A stretch of DNA of 64,000 bases from Paenibacillus sp. FSL K6-1096 (GCF_037977055.1 NZ_CP150274.1:62001-126000), one strand, 5' to 3'. Shown: positions 17,337 to 26,480, counted from the stretch's first letter. Translations and numbers: made by a program. Notes: generated by a model from the letters alone, not told the origin.

Positions 17337-18915
17337 CGGACAGGAGAAGCGTTCGGATATAGTAATTATCGGCGGCGGCCTTGGCGGAACGGCGGCCGCG
17401 CTGGCTGCTGCCAAGGCCGGACTGCGGGTCCTTATTACGGAGGAGACAGATTGGCTGGGCGGGCAATTGACCTCGCAGGCTGTACCGCCGGATGAGCACC
17501 GCTGGATAGAGCAATCGGGCAGCACGGCCTCATACCGGGAGTTCCGCAGCAGGGTCAGGGACTATTACAGACGGAATTATCCGCTTACGGAGGCTGCGAA
17601 GAGCAACCCGAACCTTAACCCCGGCAACGGCTGGGTCAGCCGGCTGGCGCATGAGCCGAAGGTGGCGCTGGCTGTTCTCTTGGAGATGCTGGCTCCGTAT
17701 GTAAACACCGGGCGGATTGAGGTGCTCTATCATACAGTGCCGGTTGCTGCGGATACGGAAGGGGATTATGTTACTGGTGTTACTGTCCGGCATGGGGCGG
17801 AGGGGAACTTGATCATACTGCGCGGGGACTATTATCTGGATGCCACGGATTGCGGTGATCTGCTGCCGCTGGCCGGAGTTGAGCATGTCAGCGGCGCTGA
17901 GTCCCGCAGCGAGACAGGGGAGCCCCATGCGCTGGAGACGGCAGATCCGCTCGATATGCAGTCCATCACCCACGTGGCAGCGGTGGACTATGTGCCGGGC
18001 GGGGATTACACCATCCCGCGACCAAGGGATTATGATTACTGGCGCGAATATGTGCCATCGTTCTCACAGTATCCGATCTTAAGCTGGTATGCTTCAGATG
18101 CTGACGATACGAGCAAGCTGAAGCAGTTCACGATGTTCCCGAATGAGCAGGGGATCGTCTCCCTCTGGGATTACCGGCGGATCGTGGACCCTGCCATCTG
18201 GAGCGAGCCGCTGAATGACGGTGAGGTTACGCTGCTGAACTGGGCGTTGAACGATTACTATGCCGGGCCCATCATTGGCGTATCACCGGAGGAACGGGAG
18301 CGCCACCTGGAGGGGGCGCGGCAGCTTACCCTCTCGCTTGTGTACTGGCTTCAGACCGAAGCGCCCCGCCTGGACGGCGGGCAGGGCTATCCGGGCGTGC
18401 GGCTGCGCGGGGATGTGCTCGGCACAGAGGATGGGCTGGCTAAGGCCCCGTATATCCGGGAATCCCGGCGCATCCGCGGCCTGTACACGATAGCCGAGCA
18501 GGATGTAAGCAAGGAGCTGCGCGGGCCGGAGGGACCGAAGCGTTATGAAGACAGCGTGGGCGTCGGCAGCTACCATCTGGACCTGCATCCCACAACCGTA
18601 AGCCAGCGGACCTTCTATATTCCGAATCATCCTTACGAGATTCCGCTGGGTGCTTTGATTCCGGTGCGGGTCAAGAACCTGCTCCCGGCCTGCAAGAACA
18701 TATCCATGACCCAGATCGCGAACGGCTGCTACCGCCTGCATCCGACTGAATGGAATATCGGCGAAGCAGCGGGAACGCTCGCGGCTTATGCCATCAGGCA
18801 ACAGGTAGAGCCGGCTGAGGTCAGGGAGTCGGCCGCGCATCTTGCATCGTATCAGCAGCAGCTGATCGCACTCGGCGTCCAGCTGCACTGGACCCGTGAG
18901 GAGCTGGAGCCTTAA
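17329..18915 (+). CDS. FAD-dependent oxidoreductase
   Basis: A 528-residue flavoprotein of the FAD-dependent oxidoreductase family (PF12831-like). A GIGGGLGG-type Rossmann motif sits near the start (IIGGGLGGTAAALAA), with WLGGQLTSQ about 35 residues later. The C-terminal block (NIGEAAGTLAAYAI) is typical of FAD binding. Homologues often accompany glycoside utilisation genes, but the substrate is not known. The start overlaps the ROK gene by 8 bp. It is the last gene of the amino-sugar operon and a terminator follows at 18976. Confidence 0.82.
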   Translation: MANGQEKRSDIVIIGGGLGGTAAALAAAKAGLRVLITEETDWLGGQLTSQAVPPDEHRWIEQSGSTASYREFRSRVRDYYRRNYPLTEAAKSNPNLNPGNGWVSRLAHEPKVALAVLLEMLAPYVNTGRIEVLYHTVPVAADTEGDYVTGVTVRHGAEGNLIILRGDYYLDATDCGDLLPLAGVEHVSGAESRSETGEPHALETADPLDMQSITHVAAVDYVPGGDYTIPRPRDYDYWREYVPSFSQYPILSWYASDADDTSKLKQFTMFPNEQGIVSLWDYRRIVDPAIWSEPLNDGEVTLLNWALNDYYAGPIIGVSPEERERHLEGARQLTLSLVYWLQTEAPRLDGGQGYPGVRLRGDVLGTEDGLAKAPYIRESRRIRGLYTIAEQDVSKELRGPEGPKRYEDSVGVGSYHLDLHPTTVSQRTFYIPNHPYEIPLGALIPVRVKNLLPACKNISMTQIANGCYRLHPTEWNIGEAAGTLAAYAIRQQVEPAEVRESAAHLASYQQQLIALGVQLHWTREELEP

Positions 18916-18975
18916 GCGGACTCCTTCCCTATAATCGAGCCCCGCTCAGCCAATCATAATTTAGTTATCCAAGTT

Positions 18976-19006
18976 AAGGCGCCCCGTCAGCGAGGCGTCT
19001 TTTTTG
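18976..19006 (+). terminator. Terminator of the amino-sugar operon
   Basis: AAGGCGCC / GGCGTCTT forms an eight-pair stem with one G-T pair and a ten-base loop, followed by six T. Confidence 0.85.
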
Positions 19007-19288
19007 ATATTATATTCTTAGTAGAAGATGTCTGGAAGTAAGTGGATAAACGCATCTTGTTTTGTAGACACTGGCAGAAACGGAGGAAACAAGTGGAAAT
19101 AATACAACTGAGATTGTGCTATTTCGCTGCTTAGGAGGAAATGTGTAAATGTAAGTGCCATTTTTCCAATTGTTATCGTATCTTGGCTCTTTTGTCTATC
19201 AGCAAGTGTAGTAAATCCAACTGCTGTCTTTCGACCAAAGTAAATAATGTTTTGGAATGAAAAATAGGCCTAGCGGGGAAGGGATAAC
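19007..19288 (+). other. AT-rich intergenic region, no gene supported
   Basis: These 282 bases have a clearly lower GC content than the genes around them. I see no convincing gene. Two short stretches resemble each other loosely (GGAGGAAACAAGTGGAAAT near 19081 and GGAGGAAATGTGTAAATGT near 19134). GGGAAGGGAT just before 19289 is the likely ribosome-binding site of the next gene. Confidence 0.4.
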
Positions 19289-19600
19289 ATGCAATTACTT
19301 ATTGATTGGCTGAACCGCAATCGAATATGTAAATGTGAAACCTGTAAAACGGAGCTTAATGTTTATTCATATCTTTCTGGTGAATCGCTGATTTTGTACT
19401 GTGTTGCATGTAATGAGTATTTTTACAGAGAAGATCCCAGCTCACCTATAAATAAGTATAAAGTTCCTGAAGGACTTTTAAAGCAATGGGCAATGGATCC
19501 TTATAATAGTTATTATAAAGGATTACCAATTAGTGAAGCATATGAGCCCAAGTGGATTAGATTCTTACGAAAATTATCAAGATACCGCAAACCTAATTAA
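19289..19600 (+). CDS. Small hypothetical protein with two CxxC motifs
   Basis: A 103-residue protein that I do not recognise. Two cysteine pairs (CKCETC near residue 14 and CVAC near 39) suggest a small zinc ribbon in the first half. The rest is polar with many Tyr and Lys. There is no signal peptide or membrane segment. Codon use is AT-rich, unlike the GC-rich neighbours, as expected for recently acquired DNA. It has its own perfect terminator and no operon partner. Similar orphan genes can be immunity or toxin-related cargo, but nothing here shows that. Confidence 0.6.
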   Translation: MQLLIDWLNRNRICKCETCKTELNVYSYLSGESLILYCVACNEYFYREDPSSPINKYKVPEGLLKQWAMDPYNSYYKGLPISEAYEPKWIRFLRKLSRYRKPN

Positions 19601-19655
19601 AAAACAGCGGCAGTCTGAGACTTTTTGTCAAGTCTTATTCTGCCGCTGTTTTATA
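19600..19655 (+). terminator. Terminator after small CxxC protein
   Basis: AAAACAGCGGCAG (19601-19613) and CTGCCGCTGTTTT (19640-19652) form a perfect 13-pair stem around a long loop. The A- and T-rich ends make it usable on both strands. Confidence 0.85.
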
Positions 19656-19760
19656 TTGATTTTTAAATATAAATTTGTATATAAAATTCCATGTGTGTTA
19701 TATACTCAATCTAGCTTTTCCCAAATAGAGAGTACATCACGAGATGAGGAGAAATGACAC

Positions 19761-21302
19761 ATGCCAATACTGAACCGGTTCAAAGGAAATACCGCTCCAC
19801 CAGCCCAGGGGGCTGCTCCGCAAGCAGAGCGTAAGCTGATCGAAGCCCTGCAACAATATGTTGAGCTGGCCGAGCGTAGAGAAGAGGAGCAAGCGGGTTC
19901 ATATCTATTATCCAATCAGGATGAGCTGCGGGGTCTGCTAGACCGCCTGACAGCTATGATACATAAACGTGAGGATTATTATAAGGTTCGATTGGACATG
20001 ATCACCAAAGCCATTGAAATCGGCCTCTGGGAGATGGATGTCTATGAGGGAGATCCGGTGAATCCGCGCAATGAGTTCAGGTGGACCGATGAGCTGCGCC
20101 GGATGATCGGGTACACCGATGAGCATGATTTCCCCAATGTGCTGGAGAGCTGGTCCAATTGTCTTCATCCTGAAGACAAAGAGGGCGTGCTTCAGCTGTT
20201 CGCAGATCATATGCTGGACCGGACCGGCACGATTAAATATGACACTGAGTACAGGCTGAAGACGAAAGCTGGCGAGTATAAATGGTTCCAGGCAACAGGC
20301 ACAACCACCCGCGCTGCGGACGGGTCACCCATCATGGTGGCAGGAGCCTTGTTCGACATTCATGACCAAAAAAACAAACAGGACGAGCTGAATGCATTAG
20401 TAGTCCGCTATGATCTGGTGAACCGCGCCCTGGTGGAAGCGCCGTGGGATATGGTGGTCATCGCAGGCGATCCGGTCAACCCGGATAATGAGTTCTGGTG
20501 GTCGGAGCAGTTCCGCAGAACGATTGGTTTTGAAGGCGAACATGATTTCCCTAACTTGCTAAGCAGCTGGAGCAACCAGCTACACCCGGATGATCTTCAG
20601 CCTACGCTGGATGCCTTCGCCAATCATCTGAATGATTACACGGGGAAGACGGACTATGATGTGAACTACCGGCTGCGCTCCAAAAACGGCGAATACCGCT
20701 GGTATCATGCAGGCGGTGAAACCGTGCGCGATGAGCATGGCGTCCCTCTAAGAGTCGCTGGCACAATCCGGGATGTTACGCATGAGATCACCAAAGAGGA
20801 GATTGTCCGGCAGGTTAATGTACAGATGGAGGGCTTGCTGGCAGCGATTAACGAGATCGTCCGCGGCATCGTGTCCGTTACCGAGCAGGCTCAGGATATG
20901 GCTGAGGTTCAGGAGCAATCCCACCAGGCGGCCATGGAGGTCAAGGCTAAGACCGGGGAGACCAAAGAGATTACCCAATTCATCAGTGAGGTCTCGAACC
21001 AGACGGGCCTGCTTGGGCTGAACGCTGCGATTGAGGCTGCCCATGCGGGCGAATACGGCCGGGGATTCTCCATTGTGGCGGGTGAGGTGAGGAAGCTCGC
21101 AGAGCACAGTAAGACAGCATCGAATAACATTGAAACTACCATGCAGCAAATGAATGAAAAAGTAGACGACATCATTACGCGGATTAACAGCATGTCCAGC
21201 CTCACTGAAGCCCAGGCCGCCCTTACTCAGCAGGTCAATGCCTCAATTGAGGATGTGAGCCGGATGTCAGAGGAGCTGCTGGGGATTCTTCGTACCTTGT
21301 AG
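19761..21302 (+). CDS. Soluble methyl-accepting chemotaxis protein with two PAS domains
   Basis: A 513-residue cytoplasmic chemoreceptor with no membrane segment. Two PAS/PAC modules (about residues 75-205 and 210-335) look like a tandem duplication: both contain a GDPVNP-N-EF block, a (D/G)EHDFPN(V/L)L-SWSN block and an HP(D/E)D motif. They belong to the PAS_3 type. The C-terminal signalling domain (about 345-513) has the hairpin tip [20 protein letters not shown], which contacts CheA/CheW. The signalling domain is short compared with most MCPs. The gene is monocistronic. The ligand or cofactor is unknown. Confidence 0.88.
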   Translation: MPILNRFKGNTAPPAQGAAPQAERKLIEALQQYVELAERREEEQAGSYLLSNQDELRGLLDRLTAMIHKREDYYKVRLDMITKAIEIGLWEMDVYEGDPVNPRNEFRWTDELRRMIGYTDEHDFPNVLESWSNCLHPEDKEGVLQLFADHMLDRTGTIKYDTEYRLKTKAGEYKWFQATGTTTRAADGSPIMVAGALFDIHDQKNKQDELNALVVRYDLVNRALVEAPWDMVVIAGDPVNPDNEFWWSEQFRRTIGFEGEHDFPNLLSSWSNQLHPDDLQPTLDAFANHLNDYTGKTDYDVNYRLRSKNGEYRWYHAGGETVRDEHGVPLRVAGTIRDVTHEITKEEIVRQVNVQMEGLLAAINEIVRGIVSVTEQAQDMAEVQEQSHQAAMEVKAKTGETKEITQFISEVSNQTGLLGLNAAIEAAHAGEYGRGFSIVAGEVRKLAEHSKTASNNIETTMQQMNEKVDDIITRINSMSSLTEAQAALTQQVNASIEDVSRMSEELLGILRTL

Positions 21303-21303
21303 T

Positions 21304-21332
21304 TTGACATTCCTCCTGAGTAGAGCTATATT
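21304..21332 (+). promoter_or_regulatory. Sigma-A promoter for the DinB gene
   Basis: TTGACA (21304-21309), a 17-bp spacer and TATATT (21327-21332). It starts two bases after the stop of the chemoreceptor gene and lies about 50 bp upstream of the DinB start. Confidence 0.7.
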
Positions 21333-21380
21333 TTATTTCGGTAAATTATATTTCGCGCAATTAATAGGAGGAGCTTAATC

Positions 21381-21878
21381 ATGTCCGAATCCAATCATGC
21401 CTTCAGCCAGCCACTGGTGAAATCTCTCGCGGGGGAACGGGGGCATATTCCGATAGCAAGGGCCTTGCCGGACCTCACCCCGGAGCTTGCCGGTTATACT
21501 ATAGAAGGAATTCCTTACTCCATCTACCAGTTAGTGAAGCATATGGGCTACTGGCAGGACTTTATGCTGACCCATCTGGAGGGCGGTAAGCCGCAGCCGC
21601 CTGCAAGTGTACAGGAGAGCTGGCCTGCGGAGAATACTCCGGCAGATGAGACACAGCTCCAAGAGGCGATCACCCATCTGCTGGAGGGCGTGGACAAGGC
21701 GATTGCCATCGCCCGGACTGTCCAGCTGGACGAGCCGTTAGCCCATTTTCCCGGGGAGACCAAGGGCGGGCTGCTGCGCAATATCGCCTCCCACAACTCC
21801 TATCATCTGGGAGAGATCGTTCTGCTCCGCCGTCTGCAGGGAGCGTGGCCGCCGCCAGGGGGCGGGTACCCGGCTTAA
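21381..21878 (+). CDS. DinB family protein
   Basis: A 165-residue four-helix-bundle protein of the DinB/YfiT-like superfamily, which holds putative metal-dependent thiol-transferases. Candidate metal-binding histidines sit in LVKHMGYWQ (near residue 55) and in IASHNSYHLGEI (near residue 140). The exact reaction is not known for most members. The ATG follows TAGGAGGAG. It has its own promoter and a terminator, so it is a single-gene unit. Confidence 0.82.
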   Translation: MSESNHAFSQPLVKSLAGERGHIPIARALPDLTPELAGYTIEGIPYSIYQLVKHMGYWQDFMLTHLEGGKPQPPASVQESWPAENTPADETQLQEAITHLLEGVDKAIAIARTVQLDEPLAHFPGETKGGLLRNIASHNSYHLGEIVLLRRLQGAWPPPGGGYPA

Positions 21879-21904
21879 GAAGGAATGAAATATGCGCTGG
21901 GCCA

Positions 21905-21937
21905 AGTCTGCAATGCAAGATTGCAGGCTTTGTTTTT
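21905..21937 (+). terminator. Terminator after DinB gene (shared sequence with 29853)
   Basis: CTGCAAT-GCAAG-ATTGCAG followed by GCTTTGTTTTTG. The stem and loop are nearly identical to the terminator at 29853-29890. Confidence 0.8.
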
Positions 21938-21948
21938 GTTGAGGATAT

Positions 21949-22093
21949 ATATTTTCAGAAATCATGCACGAAATGCAACAAAGTCAGGGCTAACTTGCTC
22001 AAAACACCGGAATTTGTGCAAATAATGCAACAATGTACCGCAGCCAGTAACATTTTCGAGAACAATTCTGCAAAATATGCAACAATACTGCCG
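21949..22093 (+). repeat. Second intergenic repeat family, 3 units at 52 bp period
   Basis: Three units each end in ATGCAACAA, starting at 21973, 22025 and 22077, so the spacing is exactly 52 and 52 bp. Each has a small TGCA-N5-TGCA palindrome in or just before that motif (TGCACGAAATGCA, TGCAAATAATGCA, TGCAAAATATGCA). Units 1 and 3 also share an ATTTTC-GA block 20-30 bases upstream. The sequence differs from the GAAAAAC family but the period is the same. The array ends directly before the promoter of the sensor kinase gene. Confidence 0.75.
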
Positions 22094-22096
22094 GCT

Positions 22097-22123
22097 TTGC
22101 TGTTGTTATAAATTGTGTATAAT
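22097..22123 (+). promoter_or_regulatory. Likely promoter of the YesM-type kinase operon
   Basis: TATAAT at 22118-22123. The -35 is weaker: TTGCTG at 22097-22102 would give a short 15-bp spacer. It lies immediately after the 52-bp repeats. Confidence 0.45.
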
Positions 22124-22156
22124 ACATGTACAACCATACATGTAACGGAGGGAATG

Positions 22157-24004
22157 ATGAAGCGGTTCATGCGATATCCAACCCTCTTGAGAAGGCTCCA
22201 GGCAGGGCTGCCCTTTCTGTTCAGCGGAAGTATGCCGCTGCGGCGGAAGATTCTGCTAAGCAACCTGCTGATTGTCCTGCTGGCACTGGTGATTTTCATG
22301 GTCAGCATTCAGCGGATTGTCTTCAATCAGACCCTGGAACGAACCTCGGCAAGCTCTCAGCAGGAAGTGAGGCTGGTCAAGCAGTCGATGGAGACGGTGT
22401 TCCAGTCGGTCCAGAATTTCACCAAGTTCGTGCTGATTAATCAGGACACACAGAAGCTGCTCAGCAGCGATACCGGTGCCGGCAATGACGCTGCTGCACT
22501 GAAGTCGATCTACAATACACTGGCTGCCATGCTGGTGACTGAGCCGAATATTGATTCCGTTATTATTGAATCCTTGAGCGGCAATCTCTATTTCACCTCC
22601 AACCTGACCGGGGTGACCCGGGAGCGGCTTGAAGTCTATCCCAAGGCGGAGATTGATGCAGCCAGAGGCGGGGCAGTCTGGTCCGATTCGCTGACGCCTG
22701 CCTTTCTGTCGGGGATGAAGCATAAGAATATGATCAGTGTGGGCAGGGTGATTAAGAGCCTGGAAAGCGGGACTCCGCTCGGCTACATCTATGTCAACAT
22801 TGATGAGCGGACGCTTGCCCGCTTCTACCATAATGAACAAAGCCCCGGGAGCGCTACGCTGGTCATTCGCGACGGGAGAATCATCTCTGCGAATGAAGCA
22901 TCAAGAGTGAACCAGCCGGTCCCGGAGGCATCCCTCGCAGGCTGGGTCCAATCAGTCCAGCAAGGGACGCGGACCCAGGAGGTGGCCGGAGACCGCTATT
23001 TAGTATCCATGCAGAGTCTCGCGCCTTATGACTGGAAGGTAGTCCAACTGGTGCCGATATCGGAGCTGACCTACGGGTACTGGAAAATCGCCTTGCTGCT
23101 GGCTGCCTTCGGTCTGATCAGCATTGTGTCGGCAGTGCTTCTGTCTGTCTTGTTCGCCCGCCGGCTGACCCGGCCGCTGAGCCAGCTTAGCGAGGTGATT
23201 GTCGAAGTGGGCAGCGGGAATCTGGAGCGGCGCGCTGCTGCCGATTCTGAGGACGAGGTCGGCCGGCTGGGAGCTACCTTCAATGAAATGGTGGAGCGCA
23301 TCCAGGGTCTGATGGTTCAGGTGGAGACGGAAGAGAGGACCAAACGGATGCTGGAGCTGCGGCTGCTCTATTCGCAGATCAAGCCGCATTTCCTGTACAA
23401 TACACTGGACACGATCCGGTCGATGGCTGTGATGTCAGGAGCGAAGGACATCAGCAGGATGCTGAAGTCGCTGGGTGAATTCTACCGGATATCGCTTAGT
23501 AACGGGCAGGAGCTGATCACGGTAGCCCGGGAGCAGAAGCATCTGGAGAGCTACCTTTATATCCAGCAGATCCGCTTCCCTAAGCTGAATTACCGGATAT
23601 CCGTCCAGCCGGGGCTGGAAGCCTGCCTCGTACCGACCATGCTGCTTCAGCCGCTGGTCGAGAATGCGATTCACCATGGCATTAGAGGGATGGCCGACGG
23701 CGGCTGGTGTGAAATTACCTGCGAAGCGGAAAGCAAGGACGGACAGCCCCTGCTTCTCTTCACAGTCCGCGATAACGGCAAAGGCATGAGCGAAGAGCAG
23801 CAGCGGCTGATCTGGTCCGGGCCTGACGCCGCGGAGAGATACAGCTTCGGACTCCTGAATATTCAGGACCGTATCCGCCTGCGCTTCGGCGGAGCGTATG
23901 GAATTTCACTTACCTCTGAGCCCGGTCACGGTGTGGAGGTGAAGCTGCGCCTGCCGCTGCTTAAGCAGACAAACGAACAGGAAGAGGGGACAGTCAGACT
24001 ATGA
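22157..24004 (+). CDS. YesM-type membrane sensor histidine kinase
   Basis: About 615 residues. A first membrane helix (about residues 30-50) is followed by an extracellular Cache-like sensor, a second helix (about 295-320), a HAMP linker (RRLTRPLSQLSEVI) and a His_kinase domain with the phospho-acceptor region IKPHFLYNTLD (near residue 410). The ATPase lobe shows NAIHHGI and DNGKGMS. I chose ATG 22157 after CGGAGGG; the frame opens at 22115, but that would include the -10 box. Its gene overlaps the response regulator by 4 bp. With the ABC importer just downstream, it probably senses an extracellular sugar or its binding protein. Confidence 0.88.
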   Translation: MKRFMRYPTLLRRLQAGLPFLFSGSMPLRRKILLSNLLIVLLALVIFMVSIQRIVFNQTLERTSASSQQEVRLVKQSMETVFQSVQNFTKFVLINQDTQKLLSSDTGAGNDAAALKSIYNTLAAMLVTEPNIDSVIIESLSGNLYFTSNLTGVTRERLEVYPKAEIDAARGGAVWSDSLTPAFLSGMKHKNMISVGRVIKSLESGTPLGYIYVNIDERTLARFYHNEQSPGSATLVIRDGRIISANEASRVNQPVPEASLAGWVQSVQQGTRTQEVAGDRYLVSMQSLAPYDWKVVQLVPISELTYGYWKIALLLAAFGLISIVSAVLLSVLFARRLTRPLSQLSEVIVEVGSGNLERRAAADSEDEVGRLGATFNEMVERIQGLMVQVETEERTKRMLELRLLYSQIKPHFLYNTLDTIRSMAVMSGAKDISRMLKSLGEFYRISLSNGQELITVAREQKHLESYLYIQQIRFPKLNYRISVQPGLEACLVPTMLLQPLVENAIHHGIRGMADGGWCEITCEAESKDGQPLLLFTVRDNGKGMSEEQQRLIWSGPDAAERYSFGLLNIQDRIRLRFGGAYGISLTSEPGHGVEVKLRLPLLKQTNEQEEGTVRL

Positions 24005-24846
24005 ACTCAGCACCGGTAGCCCGCGTCCTGATTGTGGATGACGAATATTATTTCAGGCAGCTGCTGATCCGTCTGGTGGATTGGGAAGCTGCCGGATTCG
24101 AGGTGGCCGCAGAAGCCGATGACGGCTCGGCCGCGCTGCAGATCATCGGGGAGCAGCCGATCGATCTCATCATTACGGATATTGAGATGCCGAATATGAA
24201 CGGGCTTGATTTCATTGGGGAAGTCCGTAAGCTGAATTCGGCGGTCAAGCTGATTTTCATTACCAGCTACGATAATTTCTCTTATGCGCAGCAGGCCATA
24301 TCGCTTGGAGCGGATCATTATCTGCTGAAGCCCGTGGATGAGGATGCTGTCGAACAAGCTCTGCTCACGATCCGGACACAGTTGACGGAGAAGTGGGAGG
24401 CAGAGCGCTATATCAACCGGCTCAGAATCAAAGCCGGGGATGTGCAGGAGCCGCAGGCAGGCGATGCCCGAGGGCAGAAGCGGCCGAGCAGCAGCACGGC
24501 CTTAATCGGCAAGACGATCGCTTATGTGACGGAGCATTATGCCGAGGATACGTTGTCACTCCAGAGTACGGCCAGTGCCCTGTTTGTGAACCCGAGCTAT
24601 TTAAGCCATGCCTTCAAGAAGGAGACCGGCGAGTCTTTTGTGGAATATGTGACGAATGTCCGTCTTGGCGAGGCCATGAAGCTGCTCCGCCAGGGGATTT
24701 CCGGGGAGGAAGCCACGGCGCCCAAGATTGCGACGATCGCCCGCCAGGTGGGCTATAGAGATCCGTTCTATTTCAGCAAATGCTTCAAGAAACGCTACGG
24801 CATGACCCCGAATACCGTGTACAGCGGTTCCTATTCGGATACATAA
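24001..24846 (+). CDS. Response regulator with AraC-type output domain
   Basis: A 281-residue protein with a receiver domain (about residues 8-125; acidic pocket VDDE, phospho-acceptor Asp in LIITDIEMPNMNG, Lys in LLKPVDE) and an AraC-type double helix-turn-helix (about 175-278, with PSYLSHAFKKETGE and YFSKCFKKRYGM). It is the cognate partner of the overlapping YesM-type kinase and probably activates the importer genes at 25100-28205. Confidence 0.9.
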   Translation: MNSAPVARVLIVDDEYYFRQLLIRLVDWEAAGFEVAAEADDGSAALQIIGEQPIDLIITDIEMPNMNGLDFIGEVRKLNSAVKLIFITSYDNFSYAQQAISLGADHYLLKPVDEDAVEQALLTIRTQLTEKWEAERYINRLRIKAGDVQEPQAGDARGQKRPSSSTALIGKTIAYVTEHYAEDTLSLQSTASALFVNPSYLSHAFKKETGESFVEYVTNVRLGEAMKLLRQGISGEEATAPKIATIARQVGYRDPFYFSKCFKKRYGMTPNTVYSGSYSDT

Positions 24847-24863
24847 AGAGCAGCTATATGCAG

Positions 24864-24892
24864 AGTCCGGTGTTTTGCAGCCGGGCTTTTTC
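24864..24892 (+). terminator. Terminator after response regulator gene
   Basis: AGTCCGG / CCGGGCT is a seven-pair stem with one G-T pair and a ten-base loop, followed by a short T-run. The next 200 bases (to 25099) are AT-rich and should hold the importer promoter, but I cannot place it with confidence. Confidence 0.7.
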
Positions 24893-25099
24893 GCTGATTA
24901 AATTTCGCTGTTTCAAGTTAACCCTGTGTAAATCTGCCGTTAACATGGGAACACTCCGTAAATTGAATGTTAAGTAAGCTGACACACCTAAAAATTTTAC
25001 TGTTAGAACCAATATATCTCCATTCGTGCACGGCGTTTTGCTTGTTAAGATGATACCTGTAAGTCTAAACCCGAAATATTGAAAGGTGGTCCAACAAAA

Positions 25100-26395
25100 A
25101 TGTTCGGAAAAAAGCTTGGGGCAGTTGCAGCATCCATCGCACTCAGCAGTGTAGTGCTTAGTGCTTGCGGAGGAGCCAATGGTAACGAAGGGGCAACTCA
25201 GAATCAGGATGCGAAGCCGGCGGAAGGCAAGGAATCTGTCTCCTTATGGATGTTCGATGCAGATCCGATGTATCAGGCTGCTGCCGAGGCTACCGCAGCG
25301 GAGGTCGGCGTGGATTTGAATTACGAGTACATACAGGACGAGACCTACAAGACCAAGATCAGTGTTGCGCTGGCCGCCAATGAGCTCCCGGATGTCTTCC
25401 AGCAGCATGCCGGGAAGTCCTACCGGACCCCTGTGCTGCAATCGAAAACGGTAGCCCCGCTGAACGATACCCTAGATTCCACGGGACTTGGCGCGAAATT
25501 TCTGGACAACCAGCTGGTGAAGGAGGAAGACGGCAATATCTATTCCGTACCTTCCAATATCAGTACAACCCTGGTCTTCTACTATAACAAAAAGCTGATG
25601 AGCGATCTCGGCGCTACGCCTCCGGCAACCTGGGACGATCTTCAGGCGCTTGTAACCAAGGCCGAAGCTAAAGGAATCATCCCGATCGCCCTCGGCGGCA
25701 AGGAAAGATGGCAGGGCGATCTGCTGTACAACATGCTCGTAGCCCGTCAGGACGTTAACGCCTTCGACAATGCGATTAAGGGTGATGCGAAGTTTACGGA
25801 TGCCCCGTTTGTAGATGCGGCTAAGCAGGTAGCCACGCTGGTAAGCAGCAATGCCTTCCAGAAGGGCTTCCTCGGCTCGGCTTACCTGGATGCCCAGGAG
25901 CTGTTCAAGAACGATAAGGCGCTGATCTGGATTGACGGCAGCTTCAACTTCGGCGCACTGTCCACGGCTATGGGCGATAATCTGGGTTATATCGCATTCC
26001 CGAAGACGGGTGCAGAGGATGTCTACAGTGCAACGATCGGCTTCCAGAACTCGGCGGCGCCTTACTCCTTGTTCGTGAACAACAGCTCCAAGCACCTGGA
26101 CAAAGCCAAGGAATTCGCCATTAAGCTGTCCCTTAAGCTCAATGATGAGTTCGTTCGCAAAGGCCTGCCGGGATATGCGGCCAGTGAAGTGAAGTCGGAG
26201 TCGCAGAATGAGCAGCTCTCCGCTTATGCTTCCGATATCGGCAAAACGGCCAAAACCCAGGCGATGTGGTTCGGGCTGCTGTCGGCTGATACAGGTCAGG
26301 AATACCGCGATGTGACACAGCAGCTCTATGGCGGCAATCTGACGCCTGAGGAATACACCGCCCAGCTGGAAACCTTGCTCCGTTCGGCAGAGTAG
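25100..26395 (+). CDS. Sugar ABC transporter substrate-binding lipoprotein
   Basis: A 431-residue extracellular binding protein of the family 1 type. The ATG at 25100 follows AAAGGTGG. The first residues form a lipoprotein signal peptide with lipobox VLSAC and a glycine-rich tether. The upstream TTG at 25079 is rejected because it precedes the ribosome-binding site. It is likely the recognition subunit of the importer completed by the two permeases downstream. The ligand is unknown. Confidence 0.9.
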   Translation: MFGKKLGAVAASIALSSVVLSACGGANGNEGATQNQDAKPAEGKESVSLWMFDADPMYQAAAEATAAEVGVDLNYEYIQDETYKTKISVALAANELPDVFQQHAGKSYRTPVLQSKTVAPLNDTLDSTGLGAKFLDNQLVKEEDGNIYSVPSNISTTLVFYYNKKLMSDLGATPPATWDDLQALVTKAEAKGIIPIALGGKERWQGDLLYNMLVARQDVNAFDNAIKGDAKFTDAPFVDAAKQVATLVSSNAFQKGFLGSAYLDAQELFKNDKALIWIDGSFNFGALSTAMGDNLGYIAFPKTGAEDVYSATIGFQNSAAPYSLFVNNSSKHLDKAKEFAIKLSLKLNDEFVRKGLPGYAASEVKSESQNEQLSAYASDIGKTAKTQAMWFGLLSADTGQEYRDVTQQLYGGNLTPEEYTAQLETLLRSAE

Positions 26396-26420
26396 GACAC
26401 GCTTTACAAATATAATAGGG

Positions 26421-26456
26421 GAAAGGCGATGCTGTCTCTTGGACCGCATCGCTTTT
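26421..26456 (+). terminator. Intercistronic hairpin between binding protein and permease genes
   Basis: The perfect seven-pair stem GCGATGC (26426-26432) / GCATCGC (26446-26452) is flanked by GAAAG upstream and TTTTC downstream. It sits inside the operon, so it is probably a partial terminator or mRNA-stabilising stem that keeps binding-protein levels above permease levels. Confidence 0.65.
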
Positions 26457-26480
26457 CTGCACTCTGATAGGTGGTTAGTG

